Counted from the stretch's first letter, positions 18,101-27,889 are shown. The stretch is 64,000 nucleotides of DNA from CBDESM01 sp965205165 (GCA_965205165.1 OZ242037.1:372001-436000), one strand, 5' to 3'. Notes: generated from the letters alone by a model not told the origin. Made by a program: numbers and translations.

Positions 18101-20516
18101 CCTGGTTGCGCAGGAAGACCGCGGCGTAGTTCAGGCCGGCCTCGGGCTGCCAGCGGCGCGTGTTCGCTGACAGCGTGCCGCTCTCGAAGGTCGACGAGGT
18201 CGGCTGCGGGACGAGCAGCGGCCAGGCGGCGACGTATGGGGGCTGGTAGGGGATCGCGAAGGTCTGCGCGTGGCCGGCCGCGTTGCCCACGGTCACGTGC
18301 AGGTAGGCGCTGGTCAGGCGCGAATCGGGCACCGTGAACCAGATGTCCAGCGCGTCCGCGGTGCCGCCCGTGGCGGGCCAGTTGTTGATCACGCAGGTCG
18401 CGCCGGAGGCGGCGCACTGCGGGAGGCGCGCGCCCGATGAGTTGACGATCGCCGCGCCGCTCACCTCGGTGCCGCCGTCGGAGCCGGTCGCGATCCGGAT
18501 CGTGACCCGGTTGAAGTCCGCGCTCGAGGCGTTGGCCGCGCCCGATGTGTAGGTGTTCGAGTGCCAGGCGTCGCGCAGGTAGACCGTCGCCTTGTTGCGC
18601 GCCGCCTGGGAGGCGAAGTTTTCGGTGCGCGAGGTGAGCGTGCCGCCCTCGTGCGCGTCGGTGGTCGGGTGGCGCGGGACGGCGATGGGGTAGACCGGCA
18701 GCGGCGGGCCGTATTGGAGCGCGGTGGCGCGGACCGACTTGCCGTTGGTCGCGGGGGTGGCGCTGACCACCACGTAGGCGGGGGTCGAGACGGTGTTGGG
18801 CACCGAGAAGTAGAAGCTCAGCCCGCCGGTCGCGGGCCAGTTGGCGACCGCGATCGTGCAGGCGTTGCCCACGGAGGCGCAGCCGGTCACGGCGGTGGTG
18901 CCGCCCGCGTCGGAGGAGATCTCGGCGCCGGCGAGGGCGGTGCCCTGGGCATCGGAGGAGATCGTGATCGTGACGTTGGTCACGACCGAGCTCGCCGCGT
19001 TCGCGTCGGCGGCGTTGTACTCGTCATCGTGCCAGGCATCGCGCAGGTAGACGGTGACCTCTTGCGCGACGCCGCCGGGCGAGAAGTTGCGGCTGCCGGC
19101 GGCGAGGTTCGTGCCGTCGGCGGTGCCGGAGGGGACGACCAGCGCGTAGGCGACCACGGGGCTGTCGTAGCGGACGGAGAAGACCTGATCTTCCTTGCCG
19201 CTCTCCTGCACCGTCGCGACCAGCCAGACCGCGCCGTGCTGGCTGGGCACGGTGAAATGGACGTTCTGCACCAGCGTGCGCAGCGGCGAGCCCGTGGCCG
19301 CCTGCGGCCAGCTGGCGCTGGGGATCGTGCAGACGGGGCCCTGCGAGGTCTCGCTGCAGTCGGAGAGCACGCTGCTGCCGCCGGTCGAGCCGGTGAAGAC
19401 CGGCCCGCTGGCCGAGGTCGAGCCGTCCTCCGCGGTAGCCAGGCGCAGGATCACGCGGTCGAAGGCAGAGCGCTCGACCAAGGTCGCGCCCGACGAGTAC
19501 GTGTTCGAGTGGCGGGCGAAGCGCAGGTAGACCTCGGCCGAGTTCACCGCGCCGGCCGCGGCCCAGTCGCGGGTCGCGGTCTTCACGTCGCCGGTCTCGC
19601 GGGTGCCGCCCGGGGCGGGCACGACCAGCGGCCAGACGCGCAGGTAAGGGTCGTACTTGAGCGAGAACTCGCGGTCGCGCTCGCCCGCGTTCTCTACCCG
19701 CACGTGCAGGTAGACCGCGCCGTCCTGCGTCGCCGGCAGGCGGAAGTAGAGGTCCAGATCGTCCGCGTTGCCGCCCGTCGCCGGCCAGCTCGAAGCGGGG
19801 ATCGTGCAGGTGTTGCCCGCCGTCGCGCCCTCCGTGCAGCCGGTCAGCGCGGTCGGGCTGCTCGCCGCTCCGTCCGAACTGAGCACCGCGTTGGCCAGCG
19901 CCGTGCTGCCGTCCGCGTTCGAGGCGACCGTGATGATCACGCGGTCGAAGTCGGCGATGGCTGCGCCCGCGCTGGAGCCGGACGCGGCGCGGACGCTGAT
20001 CCGCGCCCGGTCCGCGTTGCCGTCGCGGTCGTACTCGCCGGCCGACGCGATCACCGTCCCGCCCGAATCCTGCGGCCGCGCCAGCGGATGCGCCGAGACC
20101 GTCGCCGGCGCGTCCCACTTCAGCGAAACCGCGCGGTCCAGCTTGTCCGCCTTGTTCACGGAGAGATGCACGTAGACCGCGCCGGTGTGCGCGTCGGGGA
20201 TCGTGAAGTAGCGCGTGTCGAGCGCGTTGGTGCCGGTGCAGCTGTTGGCGCAGGTCTCCGCGGTGCCGGAGGAGTTGGTGAAGGTGGCGTTGCTCAGCAG
20301 CGTGTTGCCGGCCGCGTCGGAGGTGATCTTGATCGCGTAGCCGTCGAAGGCCGCGCCGAGCGCATTCGCGTGCGCGCCGTCGTACGTGGTCCGCAGCTGA
20401 TCGCGCAGGAAGACCGCGATCTGGTTCAGCCCGCCCTCCGGCAGCCAGCGCCGCGTGTTGGACGAGATCGTGCCGCTCTCGAAGGTGCTGGACGTCGGCT
20501 GCGGCACGATCAGCGG
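12129..20516 (-). CDS. Giant secreted repeat protein, C-terminal part (frame 2)
   Basis: This part encodes ~2,795 residues that continue the 20517-27792 protein after a one-base deletion. It begins inside the third-from-last block of tandem ~150-residue modules (PLIVPQP...), carries the final module copies to ~17340, then an acidic linker (EQDDDDDGD), several divergent modules, and C-terminal Ig/invasin-like (Big_1-type) domains such as 'VGASDADGNPVADGTTIRV'. The last ~60 residues (ALHLWNGRRWILYAADPQG) look like a cell-surface anchoring or terminal domain. There is no start codon or ribosome site of its own at 20.5 kb. The open frame continues to 22544 only as a shadow of the N-terminal part. 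Whether it is expressed depends on the frameshift being an artefact. Confidence 0.75.
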   Translation of the reverse strand, partial: PLIVPQPTSSTFESGTISSNTRRWLPEGGLNQIAVFLRDQLRTTYDGAHANALGAAFDGYAIKITSDAAGNTLLSNATFTNSSGTAETCANSCTGTNALDTRYFTIPDAHTGAVYVHLSVNKADKLDRAVSLKWDAPATVSAHPLARPQDSGGTVIASAGEYDRDGNADRARISVRAASGSSAGAAIADFDRVIITVASNADGSTALANAVLSSDGAASSPTALTGCTEGATAGNTCTIPASSWPATGGNADDLDLYFRLPATQDGAVYLHVRVENAGERDREFSLKYDPYLRVWPLVVPAPGGTRETGDVKTATRDWAAAGAVNSAEVYLRFARHSNTYSSGATLVERSAFDRVILRLATAEDGSTSASGPVFTGSTGGSSVLSDCSETSQGPVCTIPSASWPQAATGSPLRTLVQNVHFTVPSQHGAVWLVATVQESGKEDQVFSVRYDSPVVAYALVVPSGTADGTNLAAGSRNFSPGGVAQEVTVYLRDAWHDDEYNAADANAASSVVTNVTITISSDAQGTALAGAEISSDAGGTTAVTGCASVGNACTIAVANWPATGGLSFYFSVPNTVSTPAYVVVSATPATNGKSVRATALQYGPPLPVYPIAVPRHPTTDAHEGGTLTSRTENFASQAARNKATVYLRDAWHSNTYTSGAANASSADFNRVTIRIATGSDGGTEVSGAAIVNSSGARLPQCAASGATCVINNWPATGGTADALDIWFTVPDSRLTSAYLHVTVGNAAGHAQTFAIPYQPPYVAAWPLLVPQPTSSTFESGTLSANTRRWQPEAGLNYAAVFLRNQARTSYDGSHANAVGAAFDGYAIKITSDAAGNTLLSNATFTNSSGTAIMCANSCTGTNALDSIYFTIPDAHAGAVYIHLSANKSGKEDRAVSLRWDEPLSVSAHPGATPRHLVSGVLLPAGGEFSATGGADRARISIHTSASSGIGAATTAFDSVKLTLASDAAGTALTGAVLASNAAGSTALTGCTEGSTAGNVCTIPVASWPATAGAADELEVYFTVPLTRAAAVYLHVRVENAGERDRTFALKYEAPVGTRSDHAGLALDPRLSGGTAEQDDDDDGDRTDNEHYYGLAAERQRVAVRLYESSSTASWDARAATELATFASLHSSSALILSANYPTGPQTSTGLNASQIVFTKPDGTALGCSENSYAGGTCTLSRATLKTLMGITGAADARRSLEFEFAFAIKTAFTSSEDVTLLLQLTRHNNGIRTDDAVYKRGAAAASNAQPFARPIGIDGTAETGNVLMSEDAQAHRFRRYRPGGQDTPVQLLVYDSATALNTYTTSTNRVSYSTISEVKIEVKTRPMANSLSSGSAITGAQVKVLKNDGASACTEAAVGNVCTITSANFLAAGPPRAGSHYRALPLEFNFSVPANHMTPNFGNANLVVTVVRTGSGTLAQRTKTFALPFDGGTRAEPFAMVADAAGAAPAADQQWAQAGARTRIWAHVYNAAKTAHEAVTSTNTAQYWEFDQASGATAVKIELLDGASGTAAPSGGLITAADSAAKFAPCTEAEPSNVCTITLAALKAYDSEASPDDNDEVDPLKFAVSIPQGSTNSVRLKLTVNRSDSMTKVREFSIYAPWAYPLLAPVGADGRPRTGSLSSTVWEYEPRGRPTPLALELYNARRQAYIAPTAALRPSFADFETVTIRVQDAAGDLIAGAELTARNGTPLRGLCPVAASCEITRAEWQARQRGARTPGGLEFAASVPAEYSAAATIRIELAHTGRMGPTSAQPVNEQSEGTGPVQRIALESAAGGARTAVYELRMVSPAKRAFALPLIADADAAAGLRVCTLAESGSGDAALTACTAPSAQRGTPIGFAATLMRGLEAHPANPPTANGDELVQYNEITTLTITASAGEIIHQALCPRTAAEHPVYQPAVQSDASTCTITSAALQAFQGASEANEPIRPLELAYVPSAASGATGTVTLSYEIAGASPPEMIEQTLAFAHLAGPGKRAAGVYLDWSDPGSAYAAAAPAALFAIGRADSRATAAPAPRSALPSRVKSATFAELAEAKAVELTISQGTLSYNGQACAASSSGCTLSLSRAQLLAGAGSATASDPIGNLRAEYALPLGVSGPTTITVRARFAGEEAAAVGQLAIAHPAVSAPVGSAYPPTDADGVIAAGATAEVAAGFTVAVDAVGSGWGCARPDPSFLELDENGKLLDACAGGLSRLSGGDPPSAAAAWLIADSYLAITGPATWRVEGAGDGSKRLMLGGAWSRMRCGLASEQGSSTAGERDIACWITDAEGNRPSIAIDASAAEDVRITASLIPTRQRRFHLFTGAATQPTDRYADTAAAFRLASGPLFRTAEIDVGEPAPVAAVALARAAGASGPVPRGGTANLEVRITAAGGAAADAAAIASITLTATRGSLSGSLCPGSARSCTINAGTGTGFAAAVAANPALPAALPITFTPPAGEGSARISLAVTATGGAQSLYTDALDLTFAGAASALRAGAGLPLLHHRATPDDDRDVIELEIEARDSSGNAAALPSATARVLDAAGSPVSQNFLTIERLCQTGASKCKYRITAVAAATAPLASGRYRLEVAPPGLRPLTAPFGVAGPAAALDPVPAGPPLLGRTLDIRVGASDADGNPVADGTTIRVRATAADGPSPLQLANPPSDSTTEQSATLATKDGAATATFVTASQAIAIISFDAQDGSRTTASAVEPIDARNAPLPGQPTPPSDPTSPAAHLADGAGRPADPATTSGLTVWAAPADATTATAADLFDELPGAQALHLWNGRRWILYAADPQGNPIPGSQNFPLHPQDLLFIAR
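17345..19626 (-). repeat. Five-module supercycle, copy 3
   Basis: This is the third C-D-E-A-B unit; the right-hand boundary is approximate. Its A module (FESGTLSANTRRWQPEAG) is almost identical to that of copy 2 (FESGTISSNTRRWLPEGG). The copies were therefore duplicated as a whole block rather than module by module. Confidence 0.7.
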
Positions 20517-21929
20517 CAGGCGCGGATGTAGGGCGACTGGTACTTCACCGCGTAGGTCTGCACCTCGTTCTGCGCGTTGCGCACCGTCACGTGCACGTAG
20601 GCGTCTTCCTGGTACGCCGCGGGCAGGCTGAACCACATGTCCAGCGCGTCCGCCTTGCCGGCCGTCGACGGCCAGCTGCTGATCACGCAGGTCGCGCCCG
20701 TTGCCGCGCATTGCGTCAGGCGGCCGCCCGATGCGTTGCTGATCAGCGCACCGCTGACCGCGGTCATCCCGTCCGAGCCGGTCGCGATCCGGATCGTGAC
20801 GCTGTTGAACTCGCTGGAATCCGCGTTGGTCGCGCCCGATGCGTACATGTGCGAGTGCCACGACTCGCGCAGGAACACCGTCGCCTTCTGGCGCGCGGCG
20901 CTCGCCGCGTAGGCGCCCGTGCGGGCGGAGAGGTCGCCCGTCTCCAGCACGTCGCTGGAGTTGCGCGGCACGACCAGCGGGAAGACCGGCAGCGGCGGGT
21001 CGTACTTCAGCGCGAAGATCCGGTTCAGCTTGCCCGTCGCCGACGGATCCGCCTCCACCACCACGTAGACCGGGCCCGAGGTCGTGCCCGGCACCGAGAA
21101 GTACAGGTCCAGCCCGCCCGTCGCCGGCCAGTTCGCCGACGTCACCGTGCAGGTGTGGCTGGCCGAGGTCTCCGTGCAGGCGCTCACCGCCGTCGGCGTC
21201 GCGTCCCCGTCCGAGGAGATCACCGCGTTCGGGACCGGGGTCGCGCCCGCAGCGTCGCTGGTGATCTTGATCGTGACGTCGGTGATGTCCGCGGCCGCGG
21301 CGTCGGTGGCGTCGGCGTCGTAGACGCCGCCGTGCGGGCCGTCGCGCAGCCGCACGTTGACCTGCTGCGAGCCGCCCACCGCCGCGAAGGCGCGCACCGC
21401 CGCGCCCAAGTTGGTCCCGTCCGACGTGCCCGACGGCACCACCAGCGGGTAGACCGAATAGGGCGCGTCGTACTTGACCGACCAGACCCGATCCTCGTTG
21501 CCCGACTTCTTGACCGTCACCACCAGCCAGATCGGCCCCTGGTCCTGGCCCGGCACCGCGAAGTAGACGTCCAGATCCTCGGTCAGGGGCGGAGTGTCGC
21601 TGTTCTGCGGCCACGCCGAGGACGGGATCGTGCAGACCGGGCCTTGCGTCGATTCGCTGCAGATCTCCAGCATCTGCCCCGCGTCGCCCGAACGGGCGAA
21701 GACCGGGCCGCTGGCCGAGGTCGCCCCGTCCTCCTCCGTCGCCAGCCGCAGCGTGACCGAATCGAAGTCCGAGCGGGCGACGTTGGTATGCGCGGCGGTG
21801 TAGGTGTCGGAGTGCGCCGCATCGCGCAACTCGACCTCCGCGTGGTTGACCATCCCCGCCGAAAGCCAGTTCCGGCTCTGGTCCTTGAGGTTGCCCGTCT
21901 CGCGGATGAGGCCGTCGAACGGCACCGCC
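19627..21929 (-). repeat. Five-module supercycle, copy 2 (contains the frameshift)
   Basis: The C-D-E-A-B order is the same as in copy 1. Length is 2,303 bp, or 2,304 (768 codons) once the missing base at 20517/20518 is restored. That the repaired length is a multiple of three supports a one-base deletion. Confidence 0.75.
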
Positions 21930-24900
21930 AGCGGCCAGACCCGCAGGAACGAGTCGTACTTCAGCGTCGCCGTGTGGTCGCGCTTGCCCGCCGTCGCGAT
22001 GATGTAGACGTGGATGTAGGCGTCGCCGGTGTGGCTGTCCGGCACCGTCACGTAGAAGTCGAGGTCGTCGGCCCGCCCGTCGGTGTCCGGCCAGACGCCC
22101 GCGCCGATCACGCAGACGTTGCCCACCGCCCTCGAAGCGCAGTTCGGGATCACCCCCGTGCCCGCCGGGTTCGAGGAGAGCCTCGCACCCGCAATCGCCG
22201 TGCCCGACGTGTCCGATGCAACCGTGAGCGTGACCAGCAGGAACTCGGAGGTGAGCGCCTTCAAGTTCGAGCTCGGGCCCGATCGGAGCCTGAACCGGAC
22301 GCGGTCGGCCGCGCCATCGCTGTACTCGCCGCCCGTCCGGACCCCGGCGATGCTGCCGTCGGCATTGAGCGCCAGGAAGGACGGGTAGGACGCGCTGTGC
22401 GGCGGCGGGTCGTACTTCAGCGTGTAGGTCGTGCCCGTCTTGCCCGACTTGGCCGCGCTGTAGTGGACGTAGGCCGCCGCCGTGTGCGCATCCGGAATCT
22501 TGAAGTAGGCCGTCGCGTCGGCCGACGGCGTGTTGTTGGTGCACTCATTGAGGCAGGCGAGCGCCTGGCCCGTGGAGTCCGTGAAGGCCGCGCCCGCCAG
22601 CAGCGTCTGGCCCGCCGCGTCCGAGGTGATCCGCAGCGTCGTGCTGTCGAAATCCGCCACCGCCGCGTTGGCGTGCGCCGCGACGTACTGACTTCGCGGC
22701 CGGTCGCGCAGGAAGATGCGCGCCGTGTTCATGCCGGTCAAGTTGCCCTGCGTCGTCGAGATGGCGGCCAGCGCGAACCAGTACCGGCTCTGGTCGGCCA
22801 GCACGCCGGTCTCCAGGCCCGTCGCCGGCTGCGGCACGATCAGCGGATACGCCTCCACGTACGGCGTCGGGTACTTCAGCGCGAACCGCTGCCGGTCACC
22901 GTCCGCGTTGCGCACCGTCACCACCAGGTAGGCGTCCGTCCGGTGCGAAGTCGGCACCGCGACGTAGAGCCCGAACTCGCCCGATGTCCCGCCCGACTGC
23001 GGCCAGTTGGCCGAAGTCACCACGCAGGTGTGCCCCGCCGCCGCGCACTGCGTCAGCCGCGCCCCGCTCGAATTGCTGATCGCCGCCCCCGCAATCCCCG
23101 TCCCCCCGTCCGCGCTGGTCGCCAGCCGGATCGTGACCTGGCTGAAATTCGCCACCGGCTCGTTGGCCGCGCCCGACGTGTAGGTGTTGGAGTGCCAGGC
23201 GTCGCGCAGGAAGACCGAAACCTGCCGCCGGCTCCCGTCCGTGGGATAGCTGCCCGTGCGCAGGCTCAGGTCGCCCGACTCGTAGGTCGTCGACGTCGGC
23301 CGCGGCACCGCCAGCGGGTAGATCGGCAGCGGCGGCAGGTACTCCAGCGAGACCACCCGCTGGCTCTTCCCGGTCGCCGTCACCGTGACCACCACGTAGA
23401 CGTTGCCCGTCGTCGCGTTGGGCACCGAGAAATAGAAGTCCCGCCCGCCGCTGGCCGGCCAGTTCGCCGACGTGATCGTGCAGTCGCCACCCGTGCCCGT
23501 GCAGCCCGTCAGCGCCGTGTTCCCGGCCGCGTCCGAGGAGATCTTCGACCCCGTGATCTCGTTCGCCCCCGCCGCGTCGCTGGCGATGATGATCTTCACG
23601 TTGGTCACCGCCGAACGCGCCACGTCGACGTCGCCCGAGTCGTACGTGTCATCGTGCCAGTCCTGCCGCAGGTGCACCGTCGCCTGCTGCGTCCTGCCCG
23701 CGCTGAGGTAGTTGCGCGCGCCCGCCGCCAGGTCCGTCCCCTCCGCGGTGCCCGCCGGCACCACCAGCGGATAGGCCGCGTAGTGCGGGTCGTAGCGGAT
23801 CGAGCGCACCCGGTCGCCCTCGCCCGACTTCTTCACCCGCACCACCAGCCAGACCGGGCCCGAATGCCGGTCCGGCACCGTGAAGTAGACGTCCTGCAGC
23901 AGCGTCCGCAGCGGCGTCCCGCTGTCCTGCGGCCAGTTCGCGCTCGTGATGTTGCAGACCGGCCCCTGCGCGGTCTCCGTGCACGCGCCCAGCACGCTGC
24001 TGCCCCCGCTCGAACCCGTGAAGACCGGCCCGCTCGCCGATACCTTCCCGTCCTCCTCCGTCGCCAGCCGCAGCTCCACGCTGTCGAAGTCGCCGCGCTG
24101 CACGTTCACCCCGCCGGAGGCGTAGGTGTTGCTGGTCTCCGCGTTGCGCAGGTACACCTCGACCTCGTTGACCGCCCCGCCCGCCTGCCAGTTGCGCGCG
24201 TTGGTCTTGACGTTGCCCGTCTCCCGCGTCCCGCCCGGATCCGGCACCGGCAGCGGCCAGATGCGCAGGTACGACTTGTACCTCAGCGCAAAGTTGCGGC
24301 CCAGAATCTGGCGCCCGGCGGCTTGCCTGAAGGCGTTGACGTACAAGTAGACGTCGCCGGTGGTGGCGGCCGGCACGCTGAACCAGATGTCGAGCTCTTC
24401 GGTCCGCGCCGGGCTGGCGCCGTCCTGCGGCCAGTTGGCCGCGAGGATGTTGCAGAGGTTGCCGGGCGTGGCGCCTTGGGTGCAGCCGGAGACGGCCGTG
24501 TTGCCGCTGGCCGCCCCGTAGATCACCCCGCCGCTGAGACCGGGGTAGGTGACGGCGCCGAAGCTCTCGCTCCTGGTCGACACCGATATATTGATCCGGG
24601 TGAACTCGCTCCGCTGCGCGTTGATGTCGGCCTCATCCCATTCATTCCCGTGCCAGAGATCGCGCAGGGCGATCCGCACCCGCTGCCGCTCCGCCCCCGA
24701 GCGGTAGGCGCGGATGTTCGTGCTGATGTCCCCGCTCTCCGGCACGCCGCCGGGCGCGGGCGCGACCAGCGGATGCACGTCGATGTAGCGCGGCTCGTAT
24801 TCGAACGAGAACGTGCGCGAGGCCTTGCCCGACTGCATCGCCGTGGCCACCAGGTAGTACGACCCCGTCACGGTGATCGGCACCGTCACGCTCAGGTTCA

Positions 24901-27792
24901 CCTCCGTCGTCGTGCCGCTGCTCTCCGGCCAGTTCGCCGACGTGATCGTGCAGGTCGGCCCCGCCGACGCCTCGCTGCAGATCGAGGTCCCGCCCACGGT
25001 CGTGGCGCCGGTCAACTCCAGGCCCGCGAACTCGTGGTCGCCGGACGGGTCCGTCGACAGCCGGATCCTGACCGAGTCGAACGCGCTGCTGGCCGCGTTG
25101 GCCGCGGTCGGAACGTAGATGTTGTTGTGCGCGGCCGCGCGCAGGAAGAGCTTGGTCCTGGTGGCTAAGCCGTCGCCGTTCCATTGCAGGCTGATCGCGG
25201 AAATGTCCTGATTGTTGTATCCGCTGTAGATCCCGCCGTCGTTGCGCGTGGCCGGCACCAGCAGCGGCACCGCCCCGATCTGCGCGTCGCTGTACGACAG
25301 CGCGAAGCGCCGCATCGCCTCGCCCGACTTGCGCGCCGTCAGCACCACGTAGGTGTCCCCCGAATGGCCCGACGGCACCGAGAAATACAAGTCCAGCGCC
25401 GTCGTCGTCCCGCTCGAAGCCGGCCAGTCCGCCGCCGTGATCGTGCACGTGTTCGGCGTCCCCGTGCAGCCCGCGATCGCCGTGTTCCCCCCCGCATCCG
25501 ACGACAGCTCCGCCCCCGTGATCAGCGACGCCCCGGCCGTGTCCGAGGCCACCGCGATCGTGACCGAATCGAACTGCGCCGACGCCGTGTTCGCCGCGCT
25601 CGCCGTATAGGCGCCCCCGTGCGCCGCCGCCCGCAAATTGACCTGCACCTGCTGCGTCCCGCCCGACCCCGCGAACGTCCGCGAACGCGCCGTCACCAGC
25701 GTCCCGTCCGACGTCCCCGACGGCATCGCCAGCGGATGCGCGTCCACCGTGTCCGCGTACGCCAGCGCGAACGTGCTGCTGCGCCTGCTCGGCTGCGAGG
25801 TCGTCACGTGCAGGTAGGCCGGCCCGCTGTGCGAGGCCGGCACCGAAAACCACAAATCCAGCCGATCCGCCGTCGTCGTGCCCGGCCAGTTCGCCCGCGT
25901 GATCGCGCAGCCCGCGCTCGGCTCGACCCCGCAGCCCGTCAGCGGCGTGGTCCCCGCCGAATCCGACGAAATCTTCGCCCCAGAAATCGTGTCCGCCCCC
26001 GCCGCGTCGCTCGTGATCCTGATCACCGCCCGTTGGATGTCCGTCTTGGCCGCGTTCGCGTGCGTCGAGACGTAGGCGTCCCCGTGCCCCCCCGCGCGGA
26101 TGAACACCGCCGCCTGCTGCGCCGCACCGCCCTCCGCGTAGGCAACCAGCCCCCGCACCGTCCCCGCCGCCACCGTCCCCCCAGGCGCCCGCGCCGCCAG
26201 CGGGTAGCCCGCCGCCAGCGGCGCCTCGTACTTCAGCGCGTACGTCCGCGGCTGGTACCCGTCCTTCTCCGCCTTCACCGTCAGATAAGCCGGCCCCCTG
26301 TGCGAATCCGGCACGCTGATGTACAGCGCCAGATTAATGGTTTCTTGGCTGTTGCCTGCCACCGGCCAAGAGTCGCTGTTCACCGTGCAGGTATGGCCCA
26401 CGCTGCAGGCCGTGAGCGGCGGAGACGTCTGGGCCGCGTCGCTCGAGAGCTTCGCCCCCGCTATCGGGTTCTCCCCGGCCGCGTCGCTGCTGATCCTGAC
26501 CCGCACCCGGCTGAGGTCGCTGCGCTCCGCCCGCCCGGCGAAGAAGTTGTAGATGGTCCTCGCCTCATCGTAGAGCAGGGCATCGCCCCGCAGCACGCCC
26601 GCGTTCGGCTTCCAGCGGAACGTCATGCTGGAAGGATCGCCGGAAACGAAGGCATTGCTGTCGTCCCGCGGCACGAAGAACGGATGCGCCGGCACGTCGG
26701 GCGACCAGTGCAGCTCGGAACCGCGCCCGCGCCGGGGCGGGTTCCCCGTCTTGACGGTGCTCACGGAGACGTAGACCGGCCCGCTGTAGTTGAAGGTACC
26801 GCCAAACGCTTCGATCCAAACATTGAGCTTGCCCGTGACGGGGTCCGCACCCGACCCGGCCGGCCAACTGGAGCTGGGTATGCTGCAGGTGTCGCCCGCC
26901 TGGCTCTCGGAGCAAACGCTCAGCCTCCCTCCGTTCGCATCCGTGATCCGCGCGCCGCCGATCTCCTCGCTGTCCTCGTTCAGTATCTGGATCGTCGCCC
27001 GGTCGAACACGCTCCGCCTCACGTTGGCGTGCGAGAGGTTGAAGCGGCCGTCGTGCGCGACGTTGCGCAGCCAGATGGCCACGCGCTGCCGCGCCCCGGT
27101 CCACGGGGCCAGCGGCTCCGCCGTGCTGCTCACGGTAATGACGCCCGCATCACTCTCCGGCAGCATCAGTGCCCAGAGAGCGATGGCCCCCGCCTCGCCG
27201 AAACTGAAGGAGAACCGATCCCAGACGACGGTGTCCTCGCCCGCTTCATTGTAGCGCACTTCCATGTAGAGATAAACGGATCCGCTATGGTTGCCCGGGA
27301 TGCTGAATGAGAGCTCGGCGTTGTCCATTCGATTGCGATTTGTGGGCCAATCGCCGTCGAGCGCCTTGGTGCGGATGTTGTGCGTGCCGCTGGTGCGGCG
27401 GCCCGAGAAGCTGCTCGGCAGCGTGATGTGCGCGCCGCTGATCAGCGATCCGCCGCCGCCGGTCGCGGTCCGCAGCGAGATGCGCCAGTCCCCCCCGTAA
27501 GAAGCCCCTTCGTCGGTCGTCAGCGCGGTGCCGGGCGTACAGGCGGTGTCGTGCCATCTTGCAAAGCGCACGGTGATCGTCTTCGCTTCCGTTTTCGAGT
27601 ATCCGCCGGCGGCGAGCTCGGTAGAGCCCCGCGTGTCGCAGATGCCGGCGCCCCCGATCGAGGCGGACCAGCGGCCCGTATAGGTCAAATCCGACTGCGC
27701 CTCAACCAGCCCCGGCGCAAGCGCCAACCACCCCCCGCCAGCAGCACCGCCGCCAAGCCCCCCAGCAGCCCCCGCCCCCAGACCCGCCTCAT
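20517..27792 (-). CDS. Giant secreted repeat protein, N-terminal part (frame-interrupted)
   Basis: ATG 27792 (GGAGGGGGTGAG upstream) starts a signal peptide MRRVWGRGLLGGLAAVLLAG. A run of only six G (27731-27736, minus sense) throws it out of frame; a seventh G would give ...GGWLALAPGLVEA/Q, a good signal-peptidase site, joined to the long frame that otherwise opens at TTG 27727. About seven divergent modules (to ~24260) are followed by repeated five-module units. Each module is ~150 residues: a 'PLxVP' opening, an 'LRDxxHxxxY' strand, 'ITSDAAG', a Cys pair (GC...C-TI), 'W P', a 'YFSVP' strand and 'V-SGK...F-LKY'. It ends prematurely at 20510 because one base of a TGG codon is missing at 20517/20518. 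With both repairs the protein is ~5,221 residues, a cell-surface adhesin-like molecule. Confidence 0.75.
21930..24252 (-). repeat. Five-module supercycle, copy 1
   Basis: Five distinguishable module types follow in fixed order: C (GGTRETGN), D (GTAEGTDLAAG), E (NSSGARLTQCAA), A (ECTN Cys-pair type) and B (EYSDGAADR type). The distance to the equivalent base of copy 2 is 2,322 bp (774 codons). Boundaries are set at the conserved WPL...VP codons. Confidence 0.75.
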
Positions 27793-27824
27793 CTCACCCC
27801 CTCCCCTCACCACAGCAAACACTA

Positions 27825-27838
27825 CCCCCCCCCCCCCC
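27825..27838. repeat. C14/G14 homopolymer upstream of the giant gene
   Basis: Fourteen consecutive C on the plus strand (G in the sense of the giant gene), 33 bp upstream of its ATG. It directly abuts TAGTGT (minus sense), a possible -10. Length variation here could change promoter spacing. Confidence 0.6.
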
Positions 27839-27889
27839 GTCTCTCTCTCCCACCCAACCCAAAGCACGAAACCAGCCGCCCCAGCCCCT

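Noticed and set aside
20510..20512. TGA ending the N-terminal half of the giant protein as another selenocysteine codon
   Set aside because: The downstream homologous sequence continues in a different frame, so a base deletion explains it; no hairpin or Cys-aligned position is involved.
20517..22544. N-terminal extension of the 12129-20516 reading frame
   Set aside because: It is an out-of-frame shadow of the repeat modules encoded by the other frame; it lacks the module motifs.
20591..25168. A 1,500-codon plus-strand reading frame antisense to the giant gene
   Set aside because: It is Arg/Pro-rich with no domains and mirrors the repeat on the opposite strand; long antisense frames are expected at this GC content.
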